From assembly GCF_002929305.1 (NCBI RefSeq), contig NZ_PJIO01000019.1, positions 1-57,910 of the forward strand: DNA of 57,910 bases, in the 5' to 3' direction. Under the pieces are notes generated by a model. It searched no databases, was not told where the DNA came from, and saw only the letters and a program-made list of their open reading frames with translations. Position 1 is the first letter of the stretch. Each line of letters starts with the position of its first letter. The translations under genes were made by a program, and so were the position numbers. Below, piece by piece: positions 24,895-32,521 of the stretch. This stretch comes from Arthrobacter sp. GMC3. GTDB lineage: Bacteria > Actinomycetota > Actinomycetes > Actinomycetales > Micrococcaceae.

Positions 24895-25838
24895 GCACGC
24901 CCATTGTCCAGATGAGCAATGTCTTCAAAAGATACCGGGCGCTCACCGCGCTTGAGGACATCAACCTGACCCTGAACCAGGACAAGATCTACGGGCTCCT
25001 GGGCCGCAACGGCGCCGGTAAGACCACCCTGATGTCCATTCTCACGGCCCAGGGCTTCGCCAGCAGCGGTCATGTCAATGTCTTTGGTGAAAACCCTTAT
25101 GAAAATGAGAAGGTGCTGCGCCGGATTTGCTTCATCAGGGAGTCCCAAAAATACCCGGATGACTTCCATGCAAAGCACGCGTTCAAGGCGGCGGCCCTCT
25201 TCTACAAAAACTGGGACAACGACTTTGCCCTGCAATTGGTGAAGGACTTTGAATTGCCGCTGAACCGCCGCATCAAGAAGCTCTCCCGTGGCCAGCTGTC
25301 GGCAGTGGGCGTCATTATCGGCCTAGCCTCGCGGGCGGAGCTGACGTTTTTCGACGAACCCTACCTGGGCCTGGATGCCGTGGCCCGTCAACTCTTCTAC
25401 GACAGGCTGCTGGACGACTACGCCGAGTTCCCCCGCACCATCGTGCTCTCCTCCCATCTCATCGACGAGGTGGCGAACCTGCTCGAACACGTAATCATCA
25501 TCGACAAGGGCAAGATCATCCTCGACGATGACGCCGACAACATCCGCGGTTCGGCCCTCACCGTCTCGGGGACCGGTGCCCGCGTCGAGTCCTTCATTGG
25601 TAACCGCACAGTCCTGCACCGTGAAGGCATTGGGGCGCTTGTATCCATCACTTTGGAAGGACAGCTGAGCGCCGGGGAACGCCGTGAGGCGCAGGAGCTG
25701 GGCCTGGACGTAAGCCCGGTATCGCTGCAGCAGTTTGTTATTAGGAAAACGCTCGACGCCGGAGCAGGTCTGGAGTTCGACGCAGAATCGCAAGCCAAAC
25801 AAACCAAGAAAGCAACCCGGATGGGAGCAATACGATGA
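24891..25838 (+). CDS. ABC transporter ATP-binding protein (YtrB-like)
   Basis: A 315-residue ATPase. Walker A is GRNGAGKTTLM; Walker B is LTFFDEPYLGLDAVAR; the switch His is in LSSHLIDEV. The signature is the unusual LSRGQLSAVGV rather than LSGGQ. The C-terminal 80 residues form a regulatory extension. It sits between gntR and the permease with ATGA overlaps on both sides, so the three are one translational unit. The arrangement matches YtrA-controlled ABC operons induced by cell-wall-active compounds in Firmicutes; the same role here is inference. Confidence 0.87.
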   Translation: MSTPIVQMSNVFKRYRALTALEDINLTLNQDKIYGLLGRNGAGKTTLMSILTAQGFASSGHVNVFGENPYENEKVLRRICFIRESQKYPDDFHAKHAFKAAALFYKNWDNDFALQLVKDFELPLNRRIKKLSRGQLSAVGVIIGLASRAELTFFDEPYLGLDAVARQLFYDRLLDDYAEFPRTIVLSSHLIDEVANLLEHVIIIDKGKIILDDDADNIRGSALTVSGTGARVESFIGNRTVLHREGIGALVSITLEGQLSAGERREAQELGLDVSPVSLQQFVIRKTLDAGAGLEFDAESQAKQTKKATRMGAIR

Positions 25839-26527
25839 ACCGCGCAGTGGCAGTTGCCAGAATGCAACTCATCAACAAGTGGACGTTTCTGGGCATACCG
25901 GCCCTGATTCTGCTGTCATCCTTTGCCCTGACCCTGGCCATCTGGGCCATGATTCCGGACACGGCCGAGGGTGCAAAGTACTCCGGTGCCGGCCAAGCAG
26001 TCATGTGGTACTTCTTCGCCCTGGGATTGCAGTCCATGTCGCTGACTTTTCCGTTCTCCCAGGGCCTGAGCATCAGCCGGCGGAACTTCTTCCTGGGTAC
26101 TGTGGGGCTCTTTGCGGTGGTGGCGGCGGTTGTTTCCGGACTCTACGTGGTGTTGGGCTATCTTGAAACGGCCACGCATGGCTGGGGTCTGAATGGGCAG
26201 ATGTTTGCCCTGCAGTGGATCGCCAAGCAAAACGGGTTCATGCAAATGTTCTTCTATTTTGTGCTCATGATGTTTTTGTTCCTGCTCGGGTTCTGGGGTG
26301 CCACCGTGTACAAACGGTGGCAGGCAACGGGCATGCTGCTCGCCTGCATTGCGCTGGCCGTGGTGCTCGTGGGAGCCGTCGGGCTCATCACCTGGCGGGG
26401 TTGGTGGCCGGCCGTCGGATCGTGGATGGCGGCACAGACACCGGGGACCACGGGCCTGCTGGCGCTGGGGTTGGCAGCCCTCTTGGGAGCAGGCGCCTAC
26501 CTGACCCTGCGCAAGGCAACACCGTAG
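25835..26527 (+). CDS. ABC transporter permease partner
   Basis: A 230-residue membrane protein with about six hydrophobic segments (roughly 20-42, 62-80, 93-113, 143-163, 172-192 and 203-223) and a basic start (MNRAVAVARMQLINKW). No extracellular domain. It overlaps the ATPase gene by 4 bases and closes the gntR operon. Sequence similarity alone would not place it, but position makes the role as permease subunit of the upstream ATPase secure. Substrate unknown. Confidence 0.8.
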   Translation: MNRAVAVARMQLINKWTFLGIPALILLSSFALTLAIWAMIPDTAEGAKYSGAGQAVMWYFFALGLQSMSLTFPFSQGLSISRRNFFLGTVGLFAVVAAVVSGLYVVLGYLETATHGWGLNGQMFALQWIAKQNGFMQMFFYFVLMMFLFLLGFWGATVYKRWQATGMLLACIALAVVLVGAVGLITWRGWWPAVGSWMAAQTPGTTGLLALGLAALLGAGAYLTLRKATP

Positions 26528-26575
26528 GGATGGGTGCAAGGCTGCCGCGATGCGCGCACTCCCGGCGCGGAGCGG

Positions 26576-26581
26576 TAGCCT
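26576..26581 (+). promoter_or_regulatory. candidate -10 of the exonuclease-BRCT gene (leaderless)
   Basis: TAGCCT is followed by six bases and the GTG at 26588. Confidence 0.45.
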
Positions 26582-26587
26582 TGAAAC

Positions 26588-27586
26588 GTGCCTGTGGACT
26601 TTACTGCAATTGATTTTGAAACCGCCAACGGATTTAGGGGATCGCCCTGCTCCGTGGGTCTGACAAAGGTCCGCAACGGGGTGGTGGTCGATGAAGGTTA
26701 CTGGCTCATGCGCCCGCCTGCCGGTCACGACCACTTTGATGCGCGCAACATCACCATCCACGGCATCACCCCGGACGACGTCGTGTCGGCACCGCGATTC
26801 CGCGACGTTTTCCCCGAGGTGCAGGCCTTCATCGGCGAGGACGCCCTGGTGGCCCACAACGCGGCCTTCGACATTGGCGTGATCCGTTCCGCCTCTGAGG
26901 TCTCCGGGATGGCGGCCCCCGCCTTTGACTACGCCTGCACCGTGGTGCTCTCACGCAAGAACTATTCGCTGCCCTCCTATTCCTTGCCGTTTGTGGCTGA
27001 GGCGGCCGGCGTGCCGCTGCTCAACCATCACGACGCCGTCGAGGACGCCCGTGCGTGTGCCGGCATCATGGTGGATATTGCCGCCAAACACGACGCCTCC
27101 TCCGTGCAGGAGGTGTTCAGGTCAATGAAGCTGGCCATGCCACATATTGACTCCTATGACCCGGCCAGGGACGAAATGTCCAAGGCGACCCGCTCCGCGC
27201 TGGAGAAGATGGCGGAGATGAAAGCCGGCGGTGCCCCGGCTGCTGGCCGCGGCGGCCGCTCCAGCTGGTCAACCGAGGGCCCCAACCCCGTCCCCAACCT
27301 TTCTGCAGATATCTCGCACCCCTTGTACGGGCAAACCCTGGTGTTCACAGGAGACCTGAGCGTGGGGCGCCCCGAGGCAAAGCTCCGCGCCGCCGGTTAC
27401 GGGGCCCAATGCGCCAGCAGCGTGACTCTCAAGACCACCGTGCTGGTGGTTGGCAGCGGCTTCACGGCCACCGACCTGCGCAGCGGAAGGCTGACCTCCA
27501 AGGCCCAGCGCGTGCTTGAACTTCAGCGCCGCGGGCAAGGCATTGAGGTCCTTTCCGAGGGCGAATTTTTGCAAATGATTGGCTAG
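26588..27586 (+). CDS. DnaQ-like 3'-5' exonuclease with C-terminal BRCT domain
   Basis: A 332-residue protein. The N-terminal DEDDh exonuclease (about 1-165) shows FTAIDFETANG (Asp and Glu), VAHNAAFDIGVI (Asp) and HHDAVEDARACA (His and Asp). After a linker of about 60 residues comes a BRCT domain (about 250-332: LYGQTLVFTGDLSVGRPEAK, SSVTLKTTVLVVGSG, and SKAQRVLELQ). This pairing is known in Actinobacteria and resembles the BRCT of DNA ligase LigA. A role in DNA repair or proofreading is likely; the substrate is not known. Confidence 0.87.
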   Translation: MPVDFTAIDFETANGFRGSPCSVGLTKVRNGVVVDEGYWLMRPPAGHDHFDARNITIHGITPDDVVSAPRFRDVFPEVQAFIGEDALVAHNAAFDIGVIRSASEVSGMAAPAFDYACTVVLSRKNYSLPSYSLPFVAEAAGVPLLNHHDAVEDARACAGIMVDIAAKHDASSVQEVFRSMKLAMPHIDSYDPARDEMSKATRSALEKMAEMKAGGAPAAGRGGRSSWSTEGPNPVPNLSADISHPLYGQTLVFTGDLSVGRPEAKLRAAGYGAQCASSVTLKTTVLVVGSGFTATDLRSGRLTSKAQRVLELQRRGQGIEVLSEGEFLQMIG

Positions 27587-27648
27587 CATCTGCCCGTACG
27601 GATTGTCACGTAACGCAACAATGCTTCGGTTTGGCTGGCGTCCGGTTC

Positions 27649-27654
27649 TACTGT
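27649..27654 (+). promoter_or_regulatory. candidate -10 of the DUF4395 gene
   Basis: TACTGT is followed by GGGGAC and the ATG at 27661, so the message is probably leaderless, although GGGG could also act as a weak ribosome-binding site. Confidence 0.4.
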
Positions 27655-27660
27655 GGGGAC

Positions 27661-28206
27661 ATGACATCGATCAACGATCGACTAGGCTCCGCCACCGAAT
27701 TTGTCCAGGTGCCCCGACCAAGCCGGATCAAGCGGATTTTTGCTTTCCCCAACCCCGTGAACGAGTATGCCGCACGCATCACCGCGGGCATCGTGGTGGT
27801 ACTGGCGCTCACCGCAGTGCTCTCTGGCCAAATCTGGCTGGTCGCCATGATCTCGGCCGGCTTTGTGCTGCGCCTGGCCTTTGGCCCCCGTATCTCCCCG
27901 GCCGCGGTCCTGTCGGTCAAGGTTTTGGCCCCGCTGGTGGGCGAACCCAAACTGGTCCCGGGCCCGCCCAAGCGCTTCGCCCAGGGCATCGGGGCCGTGC
28001 TGTCGATCGCGGCCCTCATGCTCCTAGTCCTCGGAGCGCCACTGGCGGGGTGGACGCTGATGGTCCTGCTGATTATTGCGGCGTCGCTGGAGTCATTCCT
28101 GGGCCTGTGCCTTGGCTGCATGATCTTCGGTGTTTTGGTCCGCCGCGGCCTCATCCCGGCAAGCATTTGCGAAGAGTGCGCCAACTTTTCACTCCGCAAG
28201 GCGTAG
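27661..28206 (+). CDS. DUF4395 domain membrane protein
   Basis: A 181-residue protein with a cytoplasmic N-terminus of about 35 residues. It has the conserved FAFPNPVNEYAARITAGIVV and LRLAFGPRISPAAVLS segments of DUF4395, and about four membrane helices. The LGLCLGCMIFGVLVRRG stretch contains the family's CxxC-like cysteines, and CEECANF at the C-terminus has another C-x2-C, suggesting thiol chemistry. In other Actinobacteria DUF4395 genes lie beside thioredoxin or sulfurtransferase genes; none is adjacent here. I chose ATG 27661 over an upstream in-frame start for its -10 spacing. Confidence 0.85.
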   Translation: MTSINDRLGSATEFVQVPRPSRIKRIFAFPNPVNEYAARITAGIVVVLALTAVLSGQIWLVAMISAGFVLRLAFGPRISPAAVLSVKVLAPLVGEPKLVPGPPKRFAQGIGAVLSIAALMLLVLGAPLAGWTLMVLLIIAASLESFLGLCLGCMIFGVLVRRGLIPASICEECANFSLRKA

Positions 28207-28226
28207 TCCGACGGCGTTGGTACCTG

Positions 28227-29315
28227 TTAGCCTGCTGCTAGTTTGATGAACTCGGATCCGAGGTGGTGGATCACCGAGGGAGCCTCGGCGAGCTTGAGCC
28301 AGGCCGGCGGAAGTGCCGCCTCTCCGTAGAAGGCGCCCAGGATGTTGCCGGCGATCGATCCCGTTGAGTCGCTGTCGCCGTCGTGGTTGACAGCTAGCCG
28401 TGTGGCGGCCAGAAAATGCTCCACCGGAGACGCCGTTTCCGCGGCAGTGGCCAAGACTGCATAGATGCCAATTGCGAGTGCTTCCTCTGCTACCCAGCCC
28501 AGCCCCAGCGCCTCCGTGAGCTCGGTACCCGAGCGGGGTTCGTCGTCGTGCAGGGAAAGGGTGAGCGCCGCATCCAGGCGAGCCATTAGCTGCGAATCGG
28601 CATCGCTTTCCTCGGCAGCCCGGTCCCGGGCGGACTCCGCAGCCTCGCGCAGGGACAGCCCGCGAATGGCCAGTGCATGGATCAGCCAGCTGAAAGCACC
28701 CGCCGACTGGCGTGCGCTGGGATGGCCGTGGGTCAAGGACGCAGCGTCGGAGCTGATCTTGTAGACGGTCTCGGCGGGAACATTGGGCAGCAGACCGTAC
28801 GGCGCCGACCGCATCACCGTTCCGCAGCCCTTGGAATCGGGGTTGACGGGACGGAACGTGGTGCCCATCTCGCCGGTGGAAAGGCCGGTGAGACAGGCAT
28901 TGCCCGGGTGGCGCTGGTGGTGCAGCACGCTTTGCCGGTCAATCCAGCGCGGGGGCTGCTCCGGGGCGTGGACGGCGGCCGGAACCCCCTGGGTCTTGAG
29001 CCAGCGCAGGTACGCCAACCATTGGCAGGCGTTGATGTCCGAGCCCACACCATTATTGGCCCACTCCAGAACCTCAAGCAGGCCGTCCAAGGTATACAAA
29101 GTCATCTGGGTGTCATCGGAAAAGTGCACAGGGCCCTCTGCCTGGGACAAGTCCAGCAATCCCGCGGGCCCAAACTTTGCCGTGATCTCCGAGAGAGAAT
29201 CGAACTCCACCAAATACCCCAGGGTATCGCCCAGGGCCCCACCCATAAGTGTCCCTTGGACGCGGGTGGCAAAATCGGCCGGGGGAGCGTTGACGGGCTC
29301 TGGTGCATTAGTCAT
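28227..29315 (-). CDS. ADP-ribosylglycohydrolase family protein
   Basis: A 362-residue enzyme of the DraG/ARH family, which removes ADP-ribose from proteins or small molecules using two Mg ions. It has GTLMGGALGDTLGYLVEFDS at the N-terminus, FSDDTQMTLYTLDGLLE (metal-binding DDT), KGCGTVMRSAPYGLL, LTHGHPSARQSAG and the C-terminal NHDGDSDSTGSIAGNILGA (metal-binding DxDST). No ADP-ribosyltransferase lies in the window, so the partner modification is unknown. TAAATT six bases before the ATG fits leaderless expression. Confidence 0.9.
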   Translation of the reverse strand: MTNAPEPVNAPPADFATRVQGTLMGGALGDTLGYLVEFDSLSEITAKFGPAGLLDLSQAEGPVHFSDDTQMTLYTLDGLLEVLEWANNGVGSDINACQWLAYLRWLKTQGVPAAVHAPEQPPRWIDRQSVLHHQRHPGNACLTGLSTGEMGTTFRPVNPDSKGCGTVMRSAPYGLLPNVPAETVYKISSDAASLTHGHPSARQSAGAFSWLIHALAIRGLSLREAAESARDRAAEESDADSQLMARLDAALTLSLHDDEPRSGTELTEALGLGWVAEEALAIGIYAVLATAAETASPVEHFLAATRLAVNHDGDSDSTGSIAGNILGAFYGEAALPPAWLKLAEAPSVIHHLGSEFIKLAAG

Positions 29316-29321
29316 GACACC

Positions 29322-29327
29322 AATTTA
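29322..29327 (-). promoter_or_regulatory. candidate -10 of the ADP-ribosylglycohydrolase gene (leaderless)
   Basis: TAAATT on the minus strand is followed by GGTGTC and the ATG at 29315. Confidence 0.5.
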
Positions 29328-29341
29328 CCGTTTCACGGCCC

Positions 29342-29362
29342 TTCAGCTAAGGACACGCTGAA
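29342..29362. promoter_or_regulatory. short inverted repeat in a divergent promoter region
   Basis: TTCAGC (29342-29347) and GCTGAA (29357-29362) flank nine bases, between the ADP-ribosylglycohydrolase and DUF202 genes. A TAGAAT at about 29386 may be the DUF202 -10. The repeat could be an operator. Confidence 0.3.
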
Positions 29363-29424
29363 ATGATGTGGATAACACTGCGCCGTAGAATCGAAGCTGG
29401 ACTAGCCACGTACTAAGGAGAAAC

Positions 29425-29781
29425 ATGCACGAGCCCGCTTGGCGACGCACAGGGAAAACGCCTGACTACAGGTTTACCCTCGCCAATGAAAGGACGTTCC
29501 TGGCCTGGGTCCGGACGGCGTTGGCTCTGCTGGCCGGGGCGGTGGCGCTGGATCAGCTGGCTCCGGAAATTGCGCCGACCGCCATCCGGGTCATTCTGTG
29601 CATGGTTCTGGCCCTGATTGGTGCGGCGCTGGCAGTTGTCAGCTACAGGCGCTGGGCTCACCAGGAGCAGGCCATGCGCAACGACGAGGAACTGCCGCAT
29701 TCCTGGCTGATGTTGGGTATGACAGTGGTGGTCGCGGCTGCCGCGGTGGTTTTTGCCATCCTGATCCTGACCCGGCCCTAA
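29425..29781 (+). CDS. YidH/DUF202 membrane protein
   Basis: A 118-residue protein. The DUF202 signature is DYRFTLANERTFLAWVRTAL (family L-x-x-ERT-x-LAW-x-RT), then three membrane helices at about 33-50, 57-77 and 94-115. The ATG follows AAGGAG at six bases, the best ribosome-binding site in this part of the window. The second DUF202 gene begins three bases after its stop. E. coli has the same kind of pair, yidH-yidG, of unknown function. Confidence 0.88.
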   Translation: MHEPAWRRTGKTPDYRFTLANERTFLAWVRTALALLAGAVALDQLAPEIAPTAIRVILCMVLALIGAALAVVSYRRWAHQEQAMRNDEELPHSWLMLGMTVVVAAAAVVFAILILTRP

Positions 29782-29784
29782 ACG

Positions 29785-30192
29785 GTGGACACCCCGGCAC
29801 TAACGCCGCGAGACCCCGGACTGCAACCCGAGCGCACCGCCCTTGCCTGGCGGCGCACCATCATGAGCGCCGTGGTGGCATCCATCCTTATCTGGCGTGG
29901 CTGGTGGAGCGCACTTGCCCACGAGAATTCCGGGACGATGGTTGATGGCTTGATAACTACAGGGCATTCGGCCCACGTGATCGGTCTGGGGATCTGCGCC
30001 ATGGTTGCCTGCCTGACCACCGTCACCTTGGTGGTCTGTGCGGTGCTGCGAATCCGGCTGCTGCACGCCGGCGTCGCCGATCTTGAACGGGAGAGCGATA
30101 TTGGTCCCTCGGCGCTTATGTTACGTACAGGATCGGCCGCTATAGTGGCTCTGGCTGTTGCCGCGATATGCGCCATTGCGTTGGGAATGTAG
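29785..30192 (+). CDS. second DUF202 membrane protein (YidG-like)
   Basis: A 135-residue protein starting at GTG 29785. It has GLQPERTALAWRRTIMSAVV (the DUF202 ERT-LAW-RT motif), then three hydrophobic segments (about 25-45, 65-88 and 112-133). It is longer and more diverged than its neighbour. The two genes are almost certainly co-transcribed and may form a heteromeric complex, as suggested for other tandem DUF202 pairs; that is inference. Confidence 0.85.
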   Translation: MDTPALTPRDPGLQPERTALAWRRTIMSAVVASILIWRGWWSALAHENSGTMVDGLITTGHSAHVIGLGICAMVACLTTVTLVVCAVLRIRLLHAGVADLERESDIGPSALMLRTGSAAIVALAVAAICAIALGM

Positions 30193-30253
30193 CGCAAATT
30201 GCGGCCAAGAATCGCGAACTTTTCTCATTTTCTACGCAAGGACTTTCTCCTCC

Positions 30254-31186
30254 ATGAGTACATCCGGAACAACACCGGCCCCGGCGCAGGCCTACCCGCT
30301 CAGCAACCGCGTCGCCCTTGAAGGCTTGGGCAGCTTTTTCATCGTCTTTGCCGGCCTGGCAACGGCCTTGTTTAGCCCCGCAGGCTCGGCGGCGACCATC
30401 GGATTCGCTTACGGCCTGGCCCTGGTTGCGTGCTTGATCTCCTTCGGCCACGTCACCAACGGTTTCTTCAACCCGGCGTTTTCACTGGCCATGGCGGTGG
30501 CCGGGCGCATCAAATGGCTCGCCGCCGTGCTTTATATCGTGGCCCAGACCATCGGTGGACTGCTCGCGACGGCGGTCTTGGTGGCGTTGATGAAAGTCAT
30601 GCCGGCAGGCGCGACCCCCGAGACCCCCAAGCTGTTCGCGGCGCTCGCCAACGGCTTTGATTCCCACTCCCCGTCACAGGTGCCCATGGTGGGTGTGCTG
30701 ATCGTGGAGATCGTCCTCATGGCAGTTCTCGTGGCCGTGGTACTTGGTGCCAGCTCGGCACGAAACAAGTCAACGATGGGCCCCATCGGCATTGGCCTGG
30801 CATTCGCCGTGGCCGTCACCATCACCATGCCCCTGAGCAACGGTTCGCTGAACCCGGCCCGTGCCACCTCCGTGATTTTCCTGGCCGACTCTTGGGCACT
30901 CGGCCAGGTATGGCTGTTCTGGTTGGCGCCGCTCTTCGGCGCAGCCCTGGCCGCCGCCATCTACCGTTCGTTTGCACCGGCCCGTTCACTGGTAACCGTT
31001 GATGGCCCGGCCGAGGACATCGTGGCCACCGGGACCCAGGATATTGACAGTGACGCTGACACGGACGACGACGATGACAACGCCGCGTTGCCCAAGCCGG
31101 TCCCAGCTGTCCCCGAGCCCGTGACATCGGATCCGGCACCGAAGAAGAATGACGCGCAGGACTTCTTCGATTCCAAGGATAAATAA
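30254..31186 (+). CDS. MIP/aquaporin family channel with acidic C-terminal tail
   Basis: A 310-residue channel with both half-helix NPA boxes: GHVTNGFFNPAFSLAMAVAG and NGSLNPARATSVIF. Six hydrophobic segments lie between about 18 and 252. The Arg directly after the second NPA is the selectivity-filter Arg, and the box order suits water or small solutes. The last 55 residues are an Asp/Glu/Pro-rich cytoplasmic tail (SDADTDDDDDN), which AqpZ lacks. The ATG at 30254 has AAGG at a long spacing. It follows the DUF202 pair by 61 bases. Confidence 0.87.
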   Translation: MSTSGTTPAPAQAYPLSNRVALEGLGSFFIVFAGLATALFSPAGSAATIGFAYGLALVACLISFGHVTNGFFNPAFSLAMAVAGRIKWLAAVLYIVAQTIGGLLATAVLVALMKVMPAGATPETPKLFAALANGFDSHSPSQVPMVGVLIVEIVLMAVLVAVVLGASSARNKSTMGPIGIGLAFAVAVTITMPLSNGSLNPARATSVIFLADSWALGQVWLFWLAPLFGAALAAAIYRSFAPARSLVTVDGPAEDIVATGTQDIDSDADTDDDDDNAALPKPVPAVPEPVTSDPAPKKNDAQDFFDSKDK

Positions 31187-31225
31187 CTCCCTGCGCTGAG
31201 CAAATCCGTACGCCGGGTAATTTGT

Positions 31226-31285
31226 GGTGAGGGTACGGCTGGGGCGGCTCTGAAACTTCAGGGCCGCCCCAGCCGTACCCTCACC
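31226..31285. terminator. 60-base near-perfect hairpin after the aquaporin gene
   Basis: A perfect 23-bp stem (31226-31248 with 31263-31285, starting GGTGAGGGTACGG) whose 14-base loop itself contains CTGAA/TTCAG. There is no T-run, and the structure is much longer than an ordinary terminator. Confidence 0.65.
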
Positions 31286-31342
31286 ATTGTTGTCTCGGGC
31301 CGCCATCACCGGATTGAGCGAGGGAATGTCGGTGGCGTCGGA

Positions 31343-31348
31343 TAGTTT
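31343..31348 (+). promoter_or_regulatory. candidate -10 of sbcDC (leaderless)
   Basis: TAGTTT is followed by six bases and the ATG at 31355. Confidence 0.5.
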
Positions 31349-31354
31349 TGAACC

Positions 31355-32521
31355 ATGAAGTTACTGCATACCTCCGACTGGCATTTGGGCAGGTCGTTTC
31401 ACGGCGTGGGCACGCTGGAAGCCCAGCGCCGCTTCGCCGACCAGCTGCTGGCGACCGTGGAAACCGAAGGCGTCGACGTGGTCCTGCTGGCGGGGGATGT
31501 TTATGACAGGGCCATGCCTAACGTGGATGTGGTCAACCTCTTTGACGAGATCCTCTCCCGGCTCAACAAGGCCGGGGTGCCGATCATGATCACCAGCGGC
31601 AACCACGATTCCGCCACCCGGCTAGGCTTTGGCGGGCGCATCATGGAACGTGGCGGTGTCCACCTGCGCACCCGCGTGGCCGATCTCGCCACGCCCCTAC
31701 TCCTGCCCCTCACAGCCGGTGGGGACGGAGCCCAGCTGGCCATCTACGGTATTCCGTACCTGGAACCACGGCTGGTGGCCGATGAACTGGGTGCGCAGGC
31801 GCCCACACACTTTGCCGTCACGGAGGCCGCCCTGAACAAGATTACGGCGGACCTGGGGACACGTGCACCAGGGAGCGCCGCCGTCGTGCTGGCCCACACC
31901 TTTGCCAGCGGCGGGATCACCTCAGCCAGTGAGCGTGACTTGTCGATTGGCGGGGTGGGGGCGGTGCCTCTTGACCTGTTTGAGGACTTCACCTACACCG
32001 CACTGGGGCATCTGCACGGACGCCAGCAGCTCAGCGAAACAGTGCGGTACTCGGGGTCTCCGCTGCCGTATTCTTTCTCCGAAGCCGCCCACACCAAGGG
32101 GGCCTGGCTGGTGGAAATCACAGTTGACGGGCTCGGGGAGGTTAGCAAAATAGACTGGCCCGTGGAGCGGGGGCTGTCCCTGCTGCGCGGAAAACTCGAA
32201 CAATTGCTCCAGGATCCGCACTGGACGCAGGCAGAGTCGCACTTTTGCCAGATTACGCTGACCGATGACGACCGTCCGGCCAATGCGATGGAACGGTTGC
32301 GCACCCGCTTCCCCCACACCCTGGTGCTCATGTTCGAACCCGATAATGCACGCAACCAAGGAAAAAAATCCTACAGCGAACGGGTCTCAAGCGCCGTCGA
32401 TGAGCTCGATTTGTGCTGCGGTTTCCTTGACCATGTCAGGCACCGGGCCGCCGCCGACGACGAACAAGTGGTCCTGCGCGAGGCCCTGGCCGCCGTGCAC
32501 GCCCAGAAGGCGGCACTGTGA
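31355..32521 (+). CDS. sbcD: SbcD, exonuclease SbcCD subunit D
   Basis: Nuclease subunit of the SbcCD (Mre11-Rad50-like) complex, which cuts hairpins and processes double-strand ends. The 388 residues carry all phosphodiesterase motifs: HTSDWHLGRSFHGV, LLAGDVYDRAMP, TSGNHDSATRLG, VLAHTFASGG and LGHLHGRQQL. The C-terminal capping domain follows (about 290-388). sbcC begins within a GTGA overlap at its end, so the two subunits are made in a coupled way. Confidence 0.95.
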   Translation: MKLLHTSDWHLGRSFHGVGTLEAQRRFADQLLATVETEGVDVVLLAGDVYDRAMPNVDVVNLFDEILSRLNKAGVPIMITSGNHDSATRLGFGGRIMERGGVHLRTRVADLATPLLLPLTAGGDGAQLAIYGIPYLEPRLVADELGAQAPTHFAVTEAALNKITADLGTRAPGSAAVVLAHTFASGGITSASERDLSIGGVGAVPLDLFEDFTYTALGHLHGRQQLSETVRYSGSPLPYSFSEAAHTKGAWLVEITVDGLGEVSKIDWPVERGLSLLRGKLEQLLQDPHWTQAESHFCQITLTDDDRPANAMERLRTRFPHTLVLMFEPDNARNQGKKSYSERVSSAVDELDLCCGFLDHVRHRAAADDEQVVLREALAAVHAQKAAL

